Assembly: GCF_963667045.1 (NCBI RefSeq)
Contig: NZ_OY762934.1
Coordinates: 3,488,501 to 3,552,500, forward strand
From: an uncultured Cohaesibacter sp.
Lineage (GTDB): Bacteria > Pseudomonadota > Alphaproteobacteria > Rhizobiales > Cohaesibacteraceae
Direction of reading: 5' to 3'
Length of the DNA: 64,000 nt
The notes beneath the pieces are model-generated. The model ran no database searches, was not told where the DNA came from, and saw only the letters and a list, made by a program, of their open reading frames with translations. Position numbers and translations under genes: made by a program. Of the stretch, positions 32,838 to 41,829 are shown piece by piece. Position 1 is the first letter of the stretch, and every line of letters begins with the position of its first letter.

Positions 32838-34238
32838 TTATTCTCCTTCCGCAGGCACCGCGCCCTTGGCTGCGATGTCCCAGAACAGGCCCGTCATGCC
32901 CTGAAGGGCCTGGCGGGAGAGCGACTTCAGGATGTGCTCGTTGGGGGCATGCTGGCTGCAGGCGGCATAGCTGTGCGGAATCCAGATGGTCGGCAGGCCC
33001 AGCACATCGGCAAAGCAGTCGTTCGGCAGCGATCCGCCGAGGTTTGGCAGAATATGCGGTTTGGTGCCTGTCGAGGCTTCAAGGGACCTGGCGGCAAAGC
33101 GCACCCACGGGTGGTCCGGATCAAGCCGGGTCGCCGGGAAGGCGTGGCGTTCGGCCTTGACGACCTCAACCTTGTCAAAGCCCTTGGCGGCGAGATGACG
33201 ACGCAGGGCCGGGACGATGTCGTCCGGGTCGGTGCCAACGACGAAACGCAGCTGGCAGGTGGCCTTGGCATAGCCGGAGATGGCGTTGACCGGCGCTTCC
33301 GGCACGCCGGATTTCATGGCCAGCACGGCAAAGCTGTTCCAGCCGAGTACCCGTTCCTGTGGTGTCAGGCTCTCCTCGCCCCAGTTCTCGTCGATCTCGA
33401 TGGAGCCGGTGTCGATCGGGGGAAGCGCTGCGAGTACTTCGCGGATGCGCGGGGTGAGGCTGGTGGGGCGCCATTCGGGGATCTGGATCTGGCCGCGTGC
33501 ATCGGTGATCGAGGCAATGGCGTGCGCCAGAATGATCGCCGGGTCGGCGATGAGGCCGCCGAAGTTGCCCGAGTGGTTGGCGCTTTCCCTGAGGTCAACC
33601 ACCATGTCGAACAGCTCGCCACCGCGCGAGCCGGTGAAGATGGTCGGAGCCGTAGAGGACAGACGCGGGCCGTCAGAGGCGATCAGAACGTCGGCGGCAA
33701 GCAGGTCCTTGTTCTGTTCACAGAAGGTCTTGAGCCCCGGAGACCCACATTCCTCGGCCATTTCCAGAAGGATCTTGGCATTGAAGCCAAGTTTGCCCTC
33801 AGCTTCGATGACGGCGGCCATGGACTTGATGTTGATGAGATGCTGGGCCTTGTTGTCGGCAGCGCCACGGCCATAGAGCCGGTCGCCTTCTTCCACCATC
33901 TCGAAAGGGGAGAGGCCTTCGCGCCACTGGGTTTCCTGGGCGCGGATGACATCGCCGTGGCCATAGCTCAGAACCGTTGGCAGAGCCGGATCCTCGATGC
34001 GTTCGGCGACCATGATCGGGGGAGCATCTTCCTCAGGGTTGTCGAAGATTGTGCAGGTGAAACCCAAGCCTTCCAGCATCGGCTGCATCTCGTCGGTGAG
34101 ATAGGCCATGAGATGAGGCTTGCCGCGCGGGTCCTGACTCTCGGTCGGGCGGGAGACCAGTCGCTTGATGTCCGAGAGAAAGCCTCCCTCGTCGAAATAG
34201 CTGGCGCTGATGGCCAGAGCCTTGGTGCGATCACTCAT
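32838..34238 (-). CDS. M20-family metallopeptidase/amidohydrolase
   Basis: 466 residues, cytoplasmic (no signal peptide). Metal ligands expected for M20: His in LSYGHGDV near 96, Asp in YGRGAADNKAQH near 127, the Glu-Glu pair in LLEMAEECGS near 161, and a C-terminal His in IPHSYAACSQHAPNEH. Dimerisation domain about 200-345. The family includes dipeptidases (Cys-Gly or carnosine type) and N-acyl hydrolases. Downstream of a gamma-glutamyltransferase-like gene, a role in splitting the remaining dipeptide is attractive but unproven. Confidence 0.88.
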   Translation of the reverse strand: MSDRTKALAISASYFDEGGFLSDIKRLVSRPTESQDPRGKPHLMAYLTDEMQPMLEGLGFTCTIFDNPEEDAPPIMVAERIEDPALPTVLSYGHGDVIRAQETQWREGLSPFEMVEEGDRLYGRGAADNKAQHLINIKSMAAVIEAEGKLGFNAKILLEMAEECGSPGLKTFCEQNKDLLAADVLIASDGPRLSSTAPTIFTGSRGGELFDMVVDLRESANHSGNFGGLIADPAIILAHAIASITDARGQIQIPEWRPTSLTPRIREVLAALPPIDTGSIEIDENWGEESLTPQERVLGWNSFAVLAMKSGVPEAPVNAISGYAKATCQLRFVVGTDPDDIVPALRRHLAAKGFDKVEVVKAERHAFPATRLDPDHPWVRFAARSLEASTGTKPHILPNLGGSLPNDCFADVLGLPTIWIPHSYAACSQHAPNEHILKSLSRQALQGMTGLFWDIAAKGAVPAEGE

Positions 34239-34301
34239 CTGTTTGCTTCTCTGTTCTTGTTCTCGGTCTGGGCGGGCATCGGGCAGTGGAGGGCAGTCAG
34301 G

Positions 34302-35879
34302 TCAATCCCTGAGTTCTGCCACGCCATCGCCCCATGGCGAAAAGGTTTCGGTGGTGCCGGAATTGGTGGTTCCGGCACGCAATACGCCAGCCGGGCAGGC
34401 AAAGGCGTAGGGGAAAGGTATGCGCTGGGCCGTTGCCAAGGGCCAACGGGCCGACAGGGCTTCCCTTATATCGGCTGAAAGGCGTTCGTCGGCCACGACC
34501 GTGTCGCCACCGGAAACGTCGATGCGGGGAGCCTCTATGGCATCCTGCATTGACATGCCATAGTCAAGCAGGAAGGAAGAGATTTGCCCTACTGCGGGCA
34601 TGATCTTGCGACCGCCCGGTGCGCCCAGCGCAAAGCGCCTTTCGCCCTTCTCGCCGATAACCGGGCAGACATTCATCAGGCAGCGCTTGCCGGGCGCGAT
34701 CGAGTTGGCCTTGCCCGGTTCGGGGTCGAACCACATGATGCCGTTGTTCATCATCAGGCCGGTGGACGGGGAAAGGGTCTTCGAGCCGAAGATCGACAAC
34801 AGCGTCTGGGTCATGGCGACCATGTTGCCATGCTTGTCAACGATGGAGAAATGGGTGGTGCAGCCGGGTGCCTTGGCGCTTTCGTGATCGCCCATGTTGG
34901 TGAGGCGGTCCTCGTAGGCGTTCCGCATTGCTCCGGCCATGGCGGCAAAGTCCTTCGCGTCTGGGGCTGCTGCTGGCGTGATGGCCTCCTGCCAGCCGGT
35001 CATGGCGTGGGCGAGGGTCGGTCCGGCGGTCAGTGTTGGCACGGCCCAGATGCTGGCACCGTTGTAGGGGATGTGGAGAGGGGACTGCCATTCGGGCCGG
35101 TAACCCGCCATGTCTTCCATGGTGAGGAAGCCGCCCTTGTCGGTCACATCCCGGACGAGGGCTGCGCCGATGTCGCCGCTGTAGAAATCCTCTGCGCCAG
35201 CGTCTGCCAGACGCTCAAGAGTTGCGGCGTGGGCAGACTGGTCAAGGCGGATGTCCGCAAGGGCAGTCCAGCCGAAAATCTTCGGCCATTGGCCGTCTTC
35301 AAGGAACAGCGCTGCGGCGCCTTTGTCCTTAGCCAGTTCCCGGGCTGCCGAGGCGATGATGAGAGCTGCGTACCAGTCCACCTGCATGCCGGCCTTGGCG
35401 TGGGCGATGGCAGGTTGCAGCAGCTCGCGCCATGGCAGTTTGCCAAAGCGTCGGTGGGCTTCGGCGGCGCCAGCCACAGTGCCGGGCACGGCGATGGACG
35501 ATGCGCCTGTGACATTGCGATCTTCAACCACGGCCTCCCAGGGAAAGAGGTCCGATGCCTTGCCAGCTCCAGAGAGGGGATAGTAGGACGGGTCAAGGCT
35601 GGTTGAAGACCGCATGCCATAGTGTAGGGCATAGGGTTTGTTCTCGTCAGCTCGCCAGAGCATCATCGCGCCGCCCCCCATGGGGCCGGACATCCAGGGC
35701 TCCAGCACGCCGATGGCGAAACTCACGGCTACGGCTGCGTCCACCGCGTCGCCACCGGCGGCCAGGACCATGGCTCCAGCCTCTGCGGCCAGAGCATGCT
35801 GGGCGGCGACAACGCCGCCGCTTGTTGCTGTCACACCCGGCTTGCGGGTGGTTTGCGAACGAGAGAAGCTGCCACTCAT
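34302..35879 (-). CDS. Gamma-glutamyltranspeptidase-like enzyme
   Basis: 525 residues, Ntn-hydrolase fold. The N-terminus has GVVAAQHALAAEAGAMVLAAGG then DAVDAAVAVSFAIGVLEP. The likely autoprocessing and catalytic Thr is in GCTTHFSIVDKHGNMVAMTQT (about residue 339) and the C-terminal glycine loop is GAPGGRKIMP. No signal peptide is visible, unlike classical periplasmic Ggt, so it probably works in the cytoplasm on imported gamma-glutamyl compounds. Its start overlaps the last base of the ABC ATPase gene. Substrates may differ from glutathione; related enzymes act on cephalosporins or other amides. Confidence 0.9.
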   Translation of the reverse strand: MSGSFSRSQTTRKPGVTATSGGVVAAQHALAAEAGAMVLAAGGDAVDAAVAVSFAIGVLEPWMSGPMGGGAMMLWRADENKPYALHYGMRSSTSLDPSYYPLSGAGKASDLFPWEAVVEDRNVTGASSIAVPGTVAGAAEAHRRFGKLPWRELLQPAIAHAKAGMQVDWYAALIIASAARELAKDKGAAALFLEDGQWPKIFGWTALADIRLDQSAHAATLERLADAGAEDFYSGDIGAALVRDVTDKGGFLTMEDMAGYRPEWQSPLHIPYNGASIWAVPTLTAGPTLAHAMTGWQEAITPAAAPDAKDFAAMAGAMRNAYEDRLTNMGDHESAKAPGCTTHFSIVDKHGNMVAMTQTLLSIFGSKTLSPSTGLMMNNGIMWFDPEPGKANSIAPGKRCLMNVCPVIGEKGERRFALGAPGGRKIMPAVGQISSFLLDYGMSMQDAIEAPRIDVSGGDTVVADERLSADIREALSARWPLATAQRIPFPYAFACPAGVLRAGTTNSGTTETFSPWGDGVAELRD

Positions 35880-37549
35880 CAGAAGGCTCCCATCGGGCCG
35901 TCCAGCAAGGCTGGATCAACTGCAGGCAGCTTGGAAATGTCCGGCACCACCCAGCCTTGACCGGGCTGTGCGGAGAGCAGCTTTCTGGTGTAATCATGTT
36001 TCGGTGCGCCGAAGACTTCGTCGACGGTGCCGCGTTCGACGATCTCGCCATTCTGCATGACCACGAGATTGTCGCAGATCTGGGCTGCAACGCGCAGGTC
36101 ATGGGTGATGAAGAGCACCGTCAGACCCATTTCGTCGCGGATCTCGTTGAGCAGCTTGAGCACTTCCTTCTGCACGGACACGTCAAGCGCCGAGACGGCT
36201 TCGTCGGCGATGAGTACTTCCGGCTCGACCATCAGCGCCCGGGCGATGCAGATGCGCTGGCGCTGGCCACCGGAGAACTGGGCAGGATAGCGATAGAGCG
36301 CGTCTTCTTCCAGGCGCACGATCTTCATCAGTTTTTTCGCCCGCTCCATGGCATGGGCGCGGTTTTCACCGAAGTTGCACGGTCCTTCCACCAACTGGTC
36401 GCCGATGGTGCGGCGCGGGTTGAGCGAGCCGTAAGGGTCCTGAAAGACGATCTGAATGCTCTTGCGATAGGGGTGCAGCAGCTTGGGCGTGAATTGGGCG
36501 ATGTCGCTGCCGTCGATGATGACGGAGCCGCTGTCCGGATCCTCAAGACGGATGAGACATTTGACGAGCGTCGACTTGCCCGAGCCGGATTCGCCCACGA
36601 TGCCGAGGGTTTCACCGCGGTGGACGATGAAATTGACGTCCTTGCAGGCATGCACCGTGCGGGCCGGTTTGAACATGGTGCCTTTGGAATGGTAGGTCTT
36701 GTTGAGGTCGAGAACCTCCATCACCTTGTGCTTTTCAACCATGTGGGCGTTGACGGAACCGGTGCGGCGGGGCACAGCGTCGATCAGCTTGCGGGTGTAG
36801 GGATGTTTCGGCCGGTTGAGCACTTCTTCCGCAGTGCCCTGCTCGACGATGACACCCTGCTTCATGACGACGACCTTGTCGGCGATCTCGGCGACGACGT
36901 CGAAATCGTGGGTAACGAACATGATGCCAGCCGAGTGCTTCTCGCGCAATTCCTTGAACAGGTGGAGAATCTGGGCCTGGGTGGAGAGGTCGAGCGCCGT
37001 GGTCGGCTCATCGGCGATCAACAGCGAGGGGTCAAGCGCAAGGGCGATGGCGATGACGATACGTTGGCGTTGACCACCTGAAAGCTGATGTGGGTAGCAT
37101 GAATAGATCCGTTCCGGTTCAGGCAACTGGACCTCTTCAAGCAGATTGATGGTTCGGGCCTTGCGCTCTGCCTTGGAAAGGCTGGTGTGCTGCTCGAACA
37201 TCTCCTCGATCTGGTCACCTACGGTGTAGCACGGGTTGAGCGCGCTCATGGGTTCCTGAAAGATCATGGCCATGCGGCTGCCGCGCAACTTGGCATGCTC
37301 TCTGGCGGACAGCTTGAGCACGTCCCTGCCCTCGAAGATGACTTCGCCGGAAGAAGGTTTCAGTGCCTTGGGCAAAAGACCCATGGTGGTGAAGGAGGTG
37401 ATGGATTTGCCGGAGCCGGATTCGCCGACGATACAGACGATCTCCTTGGGGGCGATGTCGACCGAGAGTTTCTCGACCGCGTGGGGGCGGTCGCCACCTT
37501 CGGGCAGATCGACGGTGAGGTTCCTGATGGTCAGAATAGGGTCGGTCAT
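35879..37549 (-). CDS. Dipeptide/oligopeptide ABC transporter, fused double ATPase (DppD-DppF type)
   Basis: 556 residues carrying two complete ABC domains. Domain 1 (about 1-265): Walker A GESGSGKSITSF, signature LSGGQRQRIVIA, Walker B LLIADEPTTALD. Domain 2 (about 280-545): Walker [13 protein letters not shown], signature FSGGQRQRICIA, Walker B VLIADEAVSALD. Each ends with the oligopeptide-type C-terminal extension (RPKHPYTRKLIDAVP; APKHDYTRKLLSAQP). It energises uptake by the two permeases upstream, with 1-bp gene overlaps on both sides. Fused forms of this kind are common for peptide, glutathione and opine importers. Confidence 0.92.
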   Translation of the reverse strand: MTDPILTIRNLTVDLPEGGDRPHAVEKLSVDIAPKEIVCIVGESGSGKSITSFTTMGLLPKALKPSSGEVIFEGRDVLKLSAREHAKLRGSRMAMIFQEPMSALNPCYTVGDQIEEMFEQHTSLSKAERKARTINLLEEVQLPEPERIYSCYPHQLSGGQRQRIVIAIALALDPSLLIADEPTTALDLSTQAQILHLFKELREKHSAGIMFVTHDFDVVAEIADKVVVMKQGVIVEQGTAEEVLNRPKHPYTRKLIDAVPRRTGSVNAHMVEKHKVMEVLDLNKTYHSKGTMFKPARTVHACKDVNFIVHRGETLGIVGESGSGKSTLVKCLIRLEDPDSGSVIIDGSDIAQFTPKLLHPYRKSIQIVFQDPYGSLNPRRTIGDQLVEGPCNFGENRAHAMERAKKLMKIVRLEEDALYRYPAQFSGGQRQRICIARALMVEPEVLIADEAVSALDVSVQKEVLKLLNEIRDEMGLTVLFITHDLRVAAQICDNLVVMQNGEIVERGTVDEVFGAPKHDYTRKLLSAQPGQGWVVPDISKLPAVDPALLDGPMGAF

Positions 37550-38484
37550 CAGTTGCGGCCCTCCGGTGCGGTGACGTCGCGAATGCCGTCGCCGAGCATG
37601 TTGATGGACAGGACGAGGAAGAACAGCGCAACCCCGGGGATGGTGATCAGCCAGCTTTCGAACAGCAGCATTTCCTTGCCTTCGGAGATCATCAGGCCCC
37701 AGGACGGGGTTGGTGGCTGGACGCCAAGGCCAAGGAAGCTGAGGGCTGCCTCGAGAATGATGGCGTGGGCCATTTCCAGCGTGAAGATGACGATCAGATG
37801 GTTCATCACATTCGGCAGAATGTCCTTGAACAGCACCCGTGGCAGGGAGGCTCCGAGCACCTGGGCTGCGGCGACATATTCAAGCTTGCGGACCTGCATG
37901 GTGGCTGCGCGCATGACCACGGCGAAGCGATCCCAGAGCAGCAGGCCCAGAACCGAGACCACCACATAGAGCGAGCCGCCGAACAGGGCCACCACAGCCA
38001 GGGCGACCAGCACCACCGGCATGGCGAGGCGCACGTTGATGAAGAAGGTGACGAGAAGGTCGATCCGGCCGCCGAAATAGCCGGCCATGACGCCCAGGAA
38101 GGTGCCGATGCAGGCCGAGATGGTGGCGGCGATCAGGCCGATGAGCAGCGAGATGCGGGCGCCATAGACCAGACGGGCCATATAGTCGCGCCCAAGCGCA
38201 TCGGTGCCGAGCGGATGGTCCCATGTGCCGCCCATGAAGGCAGGCGGTTTCATGCGGGCCAGAAGGCTCTGCGAATAGGGATCATGGGTGGCGATCAGCG
38301 GCGCGAAAACGGCGACGATCACGATGATGGCCATTACGAACAGGCCAAACAGCAATCCCTTGTGGCGCAGGGCGCGGTGCAGCATCTTGGCACGCGGGGA
38401 AAGCTGATGGGTCGGGATCTTCGGTTTCTTGGAGCCCGCGTCCGGTTTCTTGGCCGAGGCCGAGGTGAGGGAGGTGTCTGACAT
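37549..38484 (-). CDS. Peptide ABC transporter permease (DppC type)
   Basis: 311 residues. A hydrophilic Ser/Lys-rich N-terminal tail of about 35 residues precedes the first helix (GLLFGLFVMAIIVIVAVFAPLIA), then the DppC-type loop HPLGTDALGRDYMARLVYGARISLLIG. The EAA motif region is AAAQVLGASLPRVLFKDILPNVM. Five to six helices. Pairs with the DppB-type permease 18 bp upstream. Confidence 0.92.
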   Translation of the reverse strand: MSDTSLTSASAKKPDAGSKKPKIPTHQLSPRAKMLHRALRHKGLLFGLFVMAIIVIVAVFAPLIATHDPYSQSLLARMKPPAFMGGTWDHPLGTDALGRDYMARLVYGARISLLIGLIAATISACIGTFLGVMAGYFGGRIDLLVTFFINVRLAMPVVLVALAVVALFGGSLYVVVSVLGLLLWDRFAVVMRAATMQVRKLEYVAAAQVLGASLPRVLFKDILPNVMNHLIVIFTLEMAHAIILEAALSFLGLGVQPPTPSWGLMISEGKEMLLFESWLITIPGVALFFLVLSINMLGDGIRDVTAPEGRN

Positions 38485-38502
38485 GATTTTCTCTGTTCCC
38501 TA

Positions 38503-39420
38503 TCAGGCGATGCGCAGGCGTGGATCCATCCAGGCATTGAGGATGTCTGCCAGGAAGGTGAAGGAAATATAGAACATCGAGAAGATGAGAATGAGCGCCT
38601 GCATGGTCGGCAGATCGTTGCGGGAAATGGATTCCCAGGCAAGGAAGCCTGCCCCGTGCAATGCGAAGATGCTTTCCACCACAATGGAGCCGCCCAGCAT
38701 GAAGCCCATCTGCACTGCGGCAAGGCTGATCACCGGAATAATGGCGTTGCGCAGGGCGTGCTTGAACATGATCTTGCGGCTGCTCAAGCCCTTGGCGCGG
38801 GCCGTGCGGATATAGTCCGCGCTCAACACCTCAAGCATGCCAGCGCGGGTGAGGCGCATGATGGCTGGCGTGGCGTAGTAGCCCAGCACGATGGTGGGCA
38901 GGATGAAATGCTTCCAGCTGGTCGACCCCGAGGCGGGCACAAGCCCCAGCTTGATGGAGAAGACGACGATCAGGATCAGACCGAACCAGAAGGACGGAAT
39001 GGCCTGACCGACGACCGAGATGAAGAGGGAGGCGCGGTCGATGAGGGAGTTGGGCTTGACCGCGGCCGCAACCCCCATGGGTATGGCCAGCAGCAGGGCA
39101 AAACTCATCCCCAGCAGGCCAAGCAGCATGGTCACGCCCAGACGGTCGGCGATGAGGTCGGAAACCGGCAGATCGAAATACCAGCTGTTGCCCAGGTCTC
39201 CGGTTGCTGCCTTGCCGAGCCATTCGAAATACTGAATGACGATGGGCCGATCAAATCCATAGCGATCATTGACCATCTGGATGTCTTCGGCGGAGGCGTT
39301 TTCACCTGCGATCGCGATAGCAGGGTCACCGGCCATGAAGAGCAGGCTGAAGCTGATTGCCGATACGGTGAAGGCCACCAAAAGGGCAAGACCGAGCCTT
39401 TTCAGAATATACATATACAT
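38503..39420 (-). CDS. Peptide ABC transporter permease (DppB type)
   Basis: 305 residues beginning MYMYILKRLGLALLVAF, the usual DppB N-terminal helix. The conserved YGFDRPIVIQYFEWLG periplasmic segment and the EAA-type loop RTARAKGLSSRKIMFKHALRNA follow. About six membrane helices. It is separated from the binding-protein gene by a 66-bp gap with a strong stem-loop. Confidence 0.92.
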   Translation of the reverse strand: MYMYILKRLGLALLVAFTVSAISFSLLFMAGDPAIAIAGENASAEDIQMVNDRYGFDRPIVIQYFEWLGKAATGDLGNSWYFDLPVSDLIADRLGVTMLLGLLGMSFALLLAIPMGVAAAVKPNSLIDRASLFISVVGQAIPSFWFGLILIVVFSIKLGLVPASGSTSWKHFILPTIVLGYYATPAIMRLTRAGMLEVLSADYIRTARAKGLSSRKIMFKHALRNAIIPVISLAAVQMGFMLGGSIVVESIFALHGAGFLAWESISRNDLPTMQALILIFSMFYISFTFLADILNAWMDPRLRIA

Positions 39421-39455
39421 TCCGACCTCGAAGTTCTGTTATTTCAGGAAGAGGT

Positions 39456-39478
39456 GGGGTCGGACGTCTTCCGACCCC
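39456..39478 (-). promoter_or_regulatory. Intercistronic stem-loop after the peptide-binding-protein gene
   Basis: GGGGTCGGA and TCCGACCCC form a 9-bp stem with a 5-nt loop, directly after the binding-protein stop. No long T-run follows on the minus strand. It probably stabilises the upstream transcript end or partly attenuates, giving more binding protein than permease. Confidence 0.7.
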
Positions 39479-39486
39479 GATTGCAG

Positions 39487-40998
39487 TTATTTCCAGCCGA
39501 AGGTGAAGAAACGCACCAGTTCGTCCGGGGTTGCCGTGAAGTCCAGTTCCTTGCTCATGGCGTAGTTCACGTTATAGGTGAACAGCGGAACCCAATAGGC
39601 TTCGTCAACGATCTTCGTAAGGGCCTTCTTGTAGAGGTCCTTGCGCGCGGCCTTGTCAGTGGACTTGTCTGCCGTGGTCAGCCATTCGATGATTTCCGGA
39701 TCGCGGGCATCATCCCAGTCACCGCCGGTGAAGAATTCCGAGGTGATGGCCGATGCATCGGCGATGGAGTAGGAGCCCCAGGTCTGGAAGGAAATCGGCA
39801 CTTCACCCTTGGCGCGCTTCTCACGCAGGGCTGCATATTTCAGATAGCTGAAGTTTGTCTTGATGCCGACCTCGTTGAGGAAGCCCATCATGGCTTCTGC
39901 ATACGGACGATCGCGATAGGCATAGAAGTCGATGGTGAAGCCATCCGGATAGCCGGCTTCTGCGAGCAGGGCCTTGGCTTTTGCCGGATCATAGTCATAG
40001 GTCGGCAGATCCTGTGCGCAGGCAAACTGTACCGGTGAGCAGGCGCTGTCGATCACCGTGGAGGACCCTTTGACCAGAGCCTCGACGATGGCCTTGCGGT
40101 CGATGGCATGATAGATGGCCTGACGGACCTTCTTCTTGGTCATCGGGCCTTCCTTGTCAAAGCGTCCGGCGGCATCCATCGTGATGTAGCCAACACGGAT
40201 GGCCGGGGCATTGACGACGTCGAACTTGCCCATGGCACCGAGTTTTTCGGCCTGGTCTGCGGGGATGTTCCAGAGGAAATCAAGAGTGCCGTTGAAGAAT
40301 TCGGCGATCTGGGTGTTCATGTCGGGAATGGTGCGGATGTCGATTTTCGACACCTTGGCCATGCCTTTTGGCCCGCCGAAATAGTCGTCGTTCTTTTCAA
40401 GCGTAAAGTGCTTGCCGGGTTCCAGCTCGGTCACCTTGAACGGGCCGGTGCCGACCGGGTGGGCCGCCATGCCCTTGGGGCCAACTTTGGCGTAATATTC
40501 GTTCGGATACATGGCAACCGGGCCAGCGAGGAATTCCTCTGCTGCCGGGAATGGCGCGTCAGCCACGATGCGGACCGTGTAGTCGTCGATCTTCTCGGCG
40601 TGGTCCATCCAACTGACGTTGGTCTGGCTTTTGACGCCATTGGCCTTGTCGGCAACGAAATTGACGGTATAGACCACGTCGTCGGCGTTGAACGGCTCGC
40701 CATTGTGGAACTTGACGCCCTGACGGAGCTTGAATTCGATGGTGGTGTCGTTGATCCAGGTCCAGGATTCGGCGAGGTTGCCCTCATACTCACCGGTTTC
40801 CGGATTGCGGTAGAGCAGACCGTCCCAGACAGAGTGGTTCAACAGCAGGCCTTCGCGGGCGGTGTTGAAATAGACGTCCGCAGATTCCAGCTCCTTCAGA
40901 AATGCCATGTTGACCGTGTCGCTTGCCTTGTCGGCGTAGGACGCTGCTGAAAGGGCCAGGTAGACCGCAGTGCTCAATACCAGTTTCGATATCTTCAT
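39487..40998 (-). CDS. Peptide-type ABC transporter substrate-binding protein (SBP_bac_5)
   Basis: 503 residues. Sec signal peptide (about 1-22: MKISKLVLSTAVYLALSAAS then YA, cut before DKASD). Family-5 landmarks: SVWDGLLYRNPETGEYEGNL then AESW, the motif VKFHNGEPFNADDVVYTVNF and the periplasmic core to residue 500. It captures the imported solute (peptide, opine, glutathione or similar). It is the first gene of the long operon, directly behind a sigma70-like promoter overlapped by the operator described at 41061. Confidence 0.92.
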   Translation of the reverse strand: MKISKLVLSTAVYLALSAASYADKASDTVNMAFLKELESADVYFNTAREGLLLNHSVWDGLLYRNPETGEYEGNLAESWTWINDTTIEFKLRQGVKFHNGEPFNADDVVYTVNFVADKANGVKSQTNVSWMDHAEKIDDYTVRIVADAPFPAAEEFLAGPVAMYPNEYYAKVGPKGMAAHPVGTGPFKVTELEPGKHFTLEKNDDYFGGPKGMAKVSKIDIRTIPDMNTQIAEFFNGTLDFLWNIPADQAEKLGAMGKFDVVNAPAIRVGYITMDAAGRFDKEGPMTKKKVRQAIYHAIDRKAIVEALVKGSSTVIDSACSPVQFACAQDLPTYDYDPAKAKALLAEAGYPDGFTIDFYAYRDRPYAEAMMGFLNEVGIKTNFSYLKYAALREKRAKGEVPISFQTWGSYSIADASAITSEFFTGGDWDDARDPEIIEWLTTADKSTDKAARKDLYKKALTKIVDEAYWVPLFTYNVNYAMSKELDFTATPDELVRFFTFGWK

Positions 40999-41060
40999 AT
41001 TGGTTCCCCTGTTTGTGGCTCGGGTGTGTGCTTGGAAGGTTATTTGTATTGATTTTTATA

Positions 41061-41097
41061 AGATTGTATATAATCTATGTGAAATGTATACTGTCAA
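41061..41097 (-). promoter_or_regulatory. Operon promoter overlapped by a palindromic operator
   Basis: On the minus strand TTGACA (41097-41092) and TTATAT (41073-41068), 18 bp apart, form a good sigma70-type promoter for the peptide operon. A near-perfect 16-bp palindrome AGATTGTATATAATCT (41061-41076) covers the -10 box. It lies 36 bp before the start of the GntR gene, so the regulator could repress both its own gene and the operon. Confidence 0.6.
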
Positions 41098-41111
41098 GCG
41101 ATATTGGACCC

Positions 41112-41789
41112 ATGACTAATAAATACAAAGCATCAGCCCTCATTTGCTCGGAAATTGAGCAAAAAATCGCAACCGGTGCCTATAAAGATGGCGAAAAGCT
41201 TAACGAAGCGGACCTCGCCGATGAGTTCAACGTGTCGCGAACACCGCTCAGGGAAGCCTTCCAGATCCTCGAAGGGATCGGTCTTGTGGAGCTTATACCC
41301 AACCGCGGTGCCTTCGTTCGTCGGCCGACGATGACCCGGCTTGTGGAGATGTTCGAATTCATGGCCGAGCTTGAAGCCTGGTGCGTCAAGCTGGCGACAC
41401 GGCGCCTTACTTCAGCCCAGCAGCTTTATCTCAAGCGTGCGGCAAGCGATTGTGAAAAGGCGCTGAGAGAAGGCAAGAATGACGACTATTACGAGGCTAA
41501 CAATCGCCTGCACGGGATGATCTATCAGGCCTCCGGCAATGCGGTTCTGGAAGAAGAGACCCATCGGATGCATCGCCGCCTGAGGCCATTTCGGCGCAAG
41601 CAGCTGGATGTGCTCGGTCGTCTTGAGAAATCCATGCAGGAGCATGCGGACATTCTGGCTGCGATGGATGAGGGTGACGAGGAAAAGGCCGCAGATCTGA
41701 TGCGCAAGCATATCTACACGCTTGGCAATACCTATGATCAGTATCTTGCTGCGCTGGAGGAAGTGCCCGCGGACGTGATCGTGCTTTGA
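41112..41789 (+). CDS. GntR-family transcriptional regulator (FCD/FadR subfamily)
   Basis: 225 residues from ATG 41112. N-terminal winged helix (about 8-75): EADLADEFNVSRTPLREAFQ with GLVELIPNRGAFVR. C-terminal all-helical FCD ligand-binding domain (about 85-215) with the family's spaced acidic/His residues (YYEANNRLHGMIYQASGN; EHADILAAMDEGDEEKAADL). Such proteins bind carboxylate or amino-acid ligands with a metal. It is divergent from the peptide/D-amino-acid operon and most likely its local regulator. Confidence 0.9.
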   Translation: MTNKYKASALICSEIEQKIATGAYKDGEKLNEADLADEFNVSRTPLREAFQILEGIGLVELIPNRGAFVRRPTMTRLVEMFEFMAELEAWCVKLATRRLTSAQQLYLKRAASDCEKALREGKNDDYYEANNRLHGMIYQASGNAVLEEETHRMHRRLRPFRRKQLDVLGRLEKSMQEHADILAAMDEGDEEKAADLMRKHIYTLGNTYDQYLAALEEVPADVIVL

Positions 41790-41829
41790 GGTGAAGGGAT
41801 GGCCTCTCCCTCCGCCAGAAGCTCCGTTG

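Noticed and set aside
32508-34478. A 656-codon open frame antisense to the M20 and TauE genes.
   Set aside because: High-GC antisense shadow; the minus strand carries recognisable families with active-site residues.
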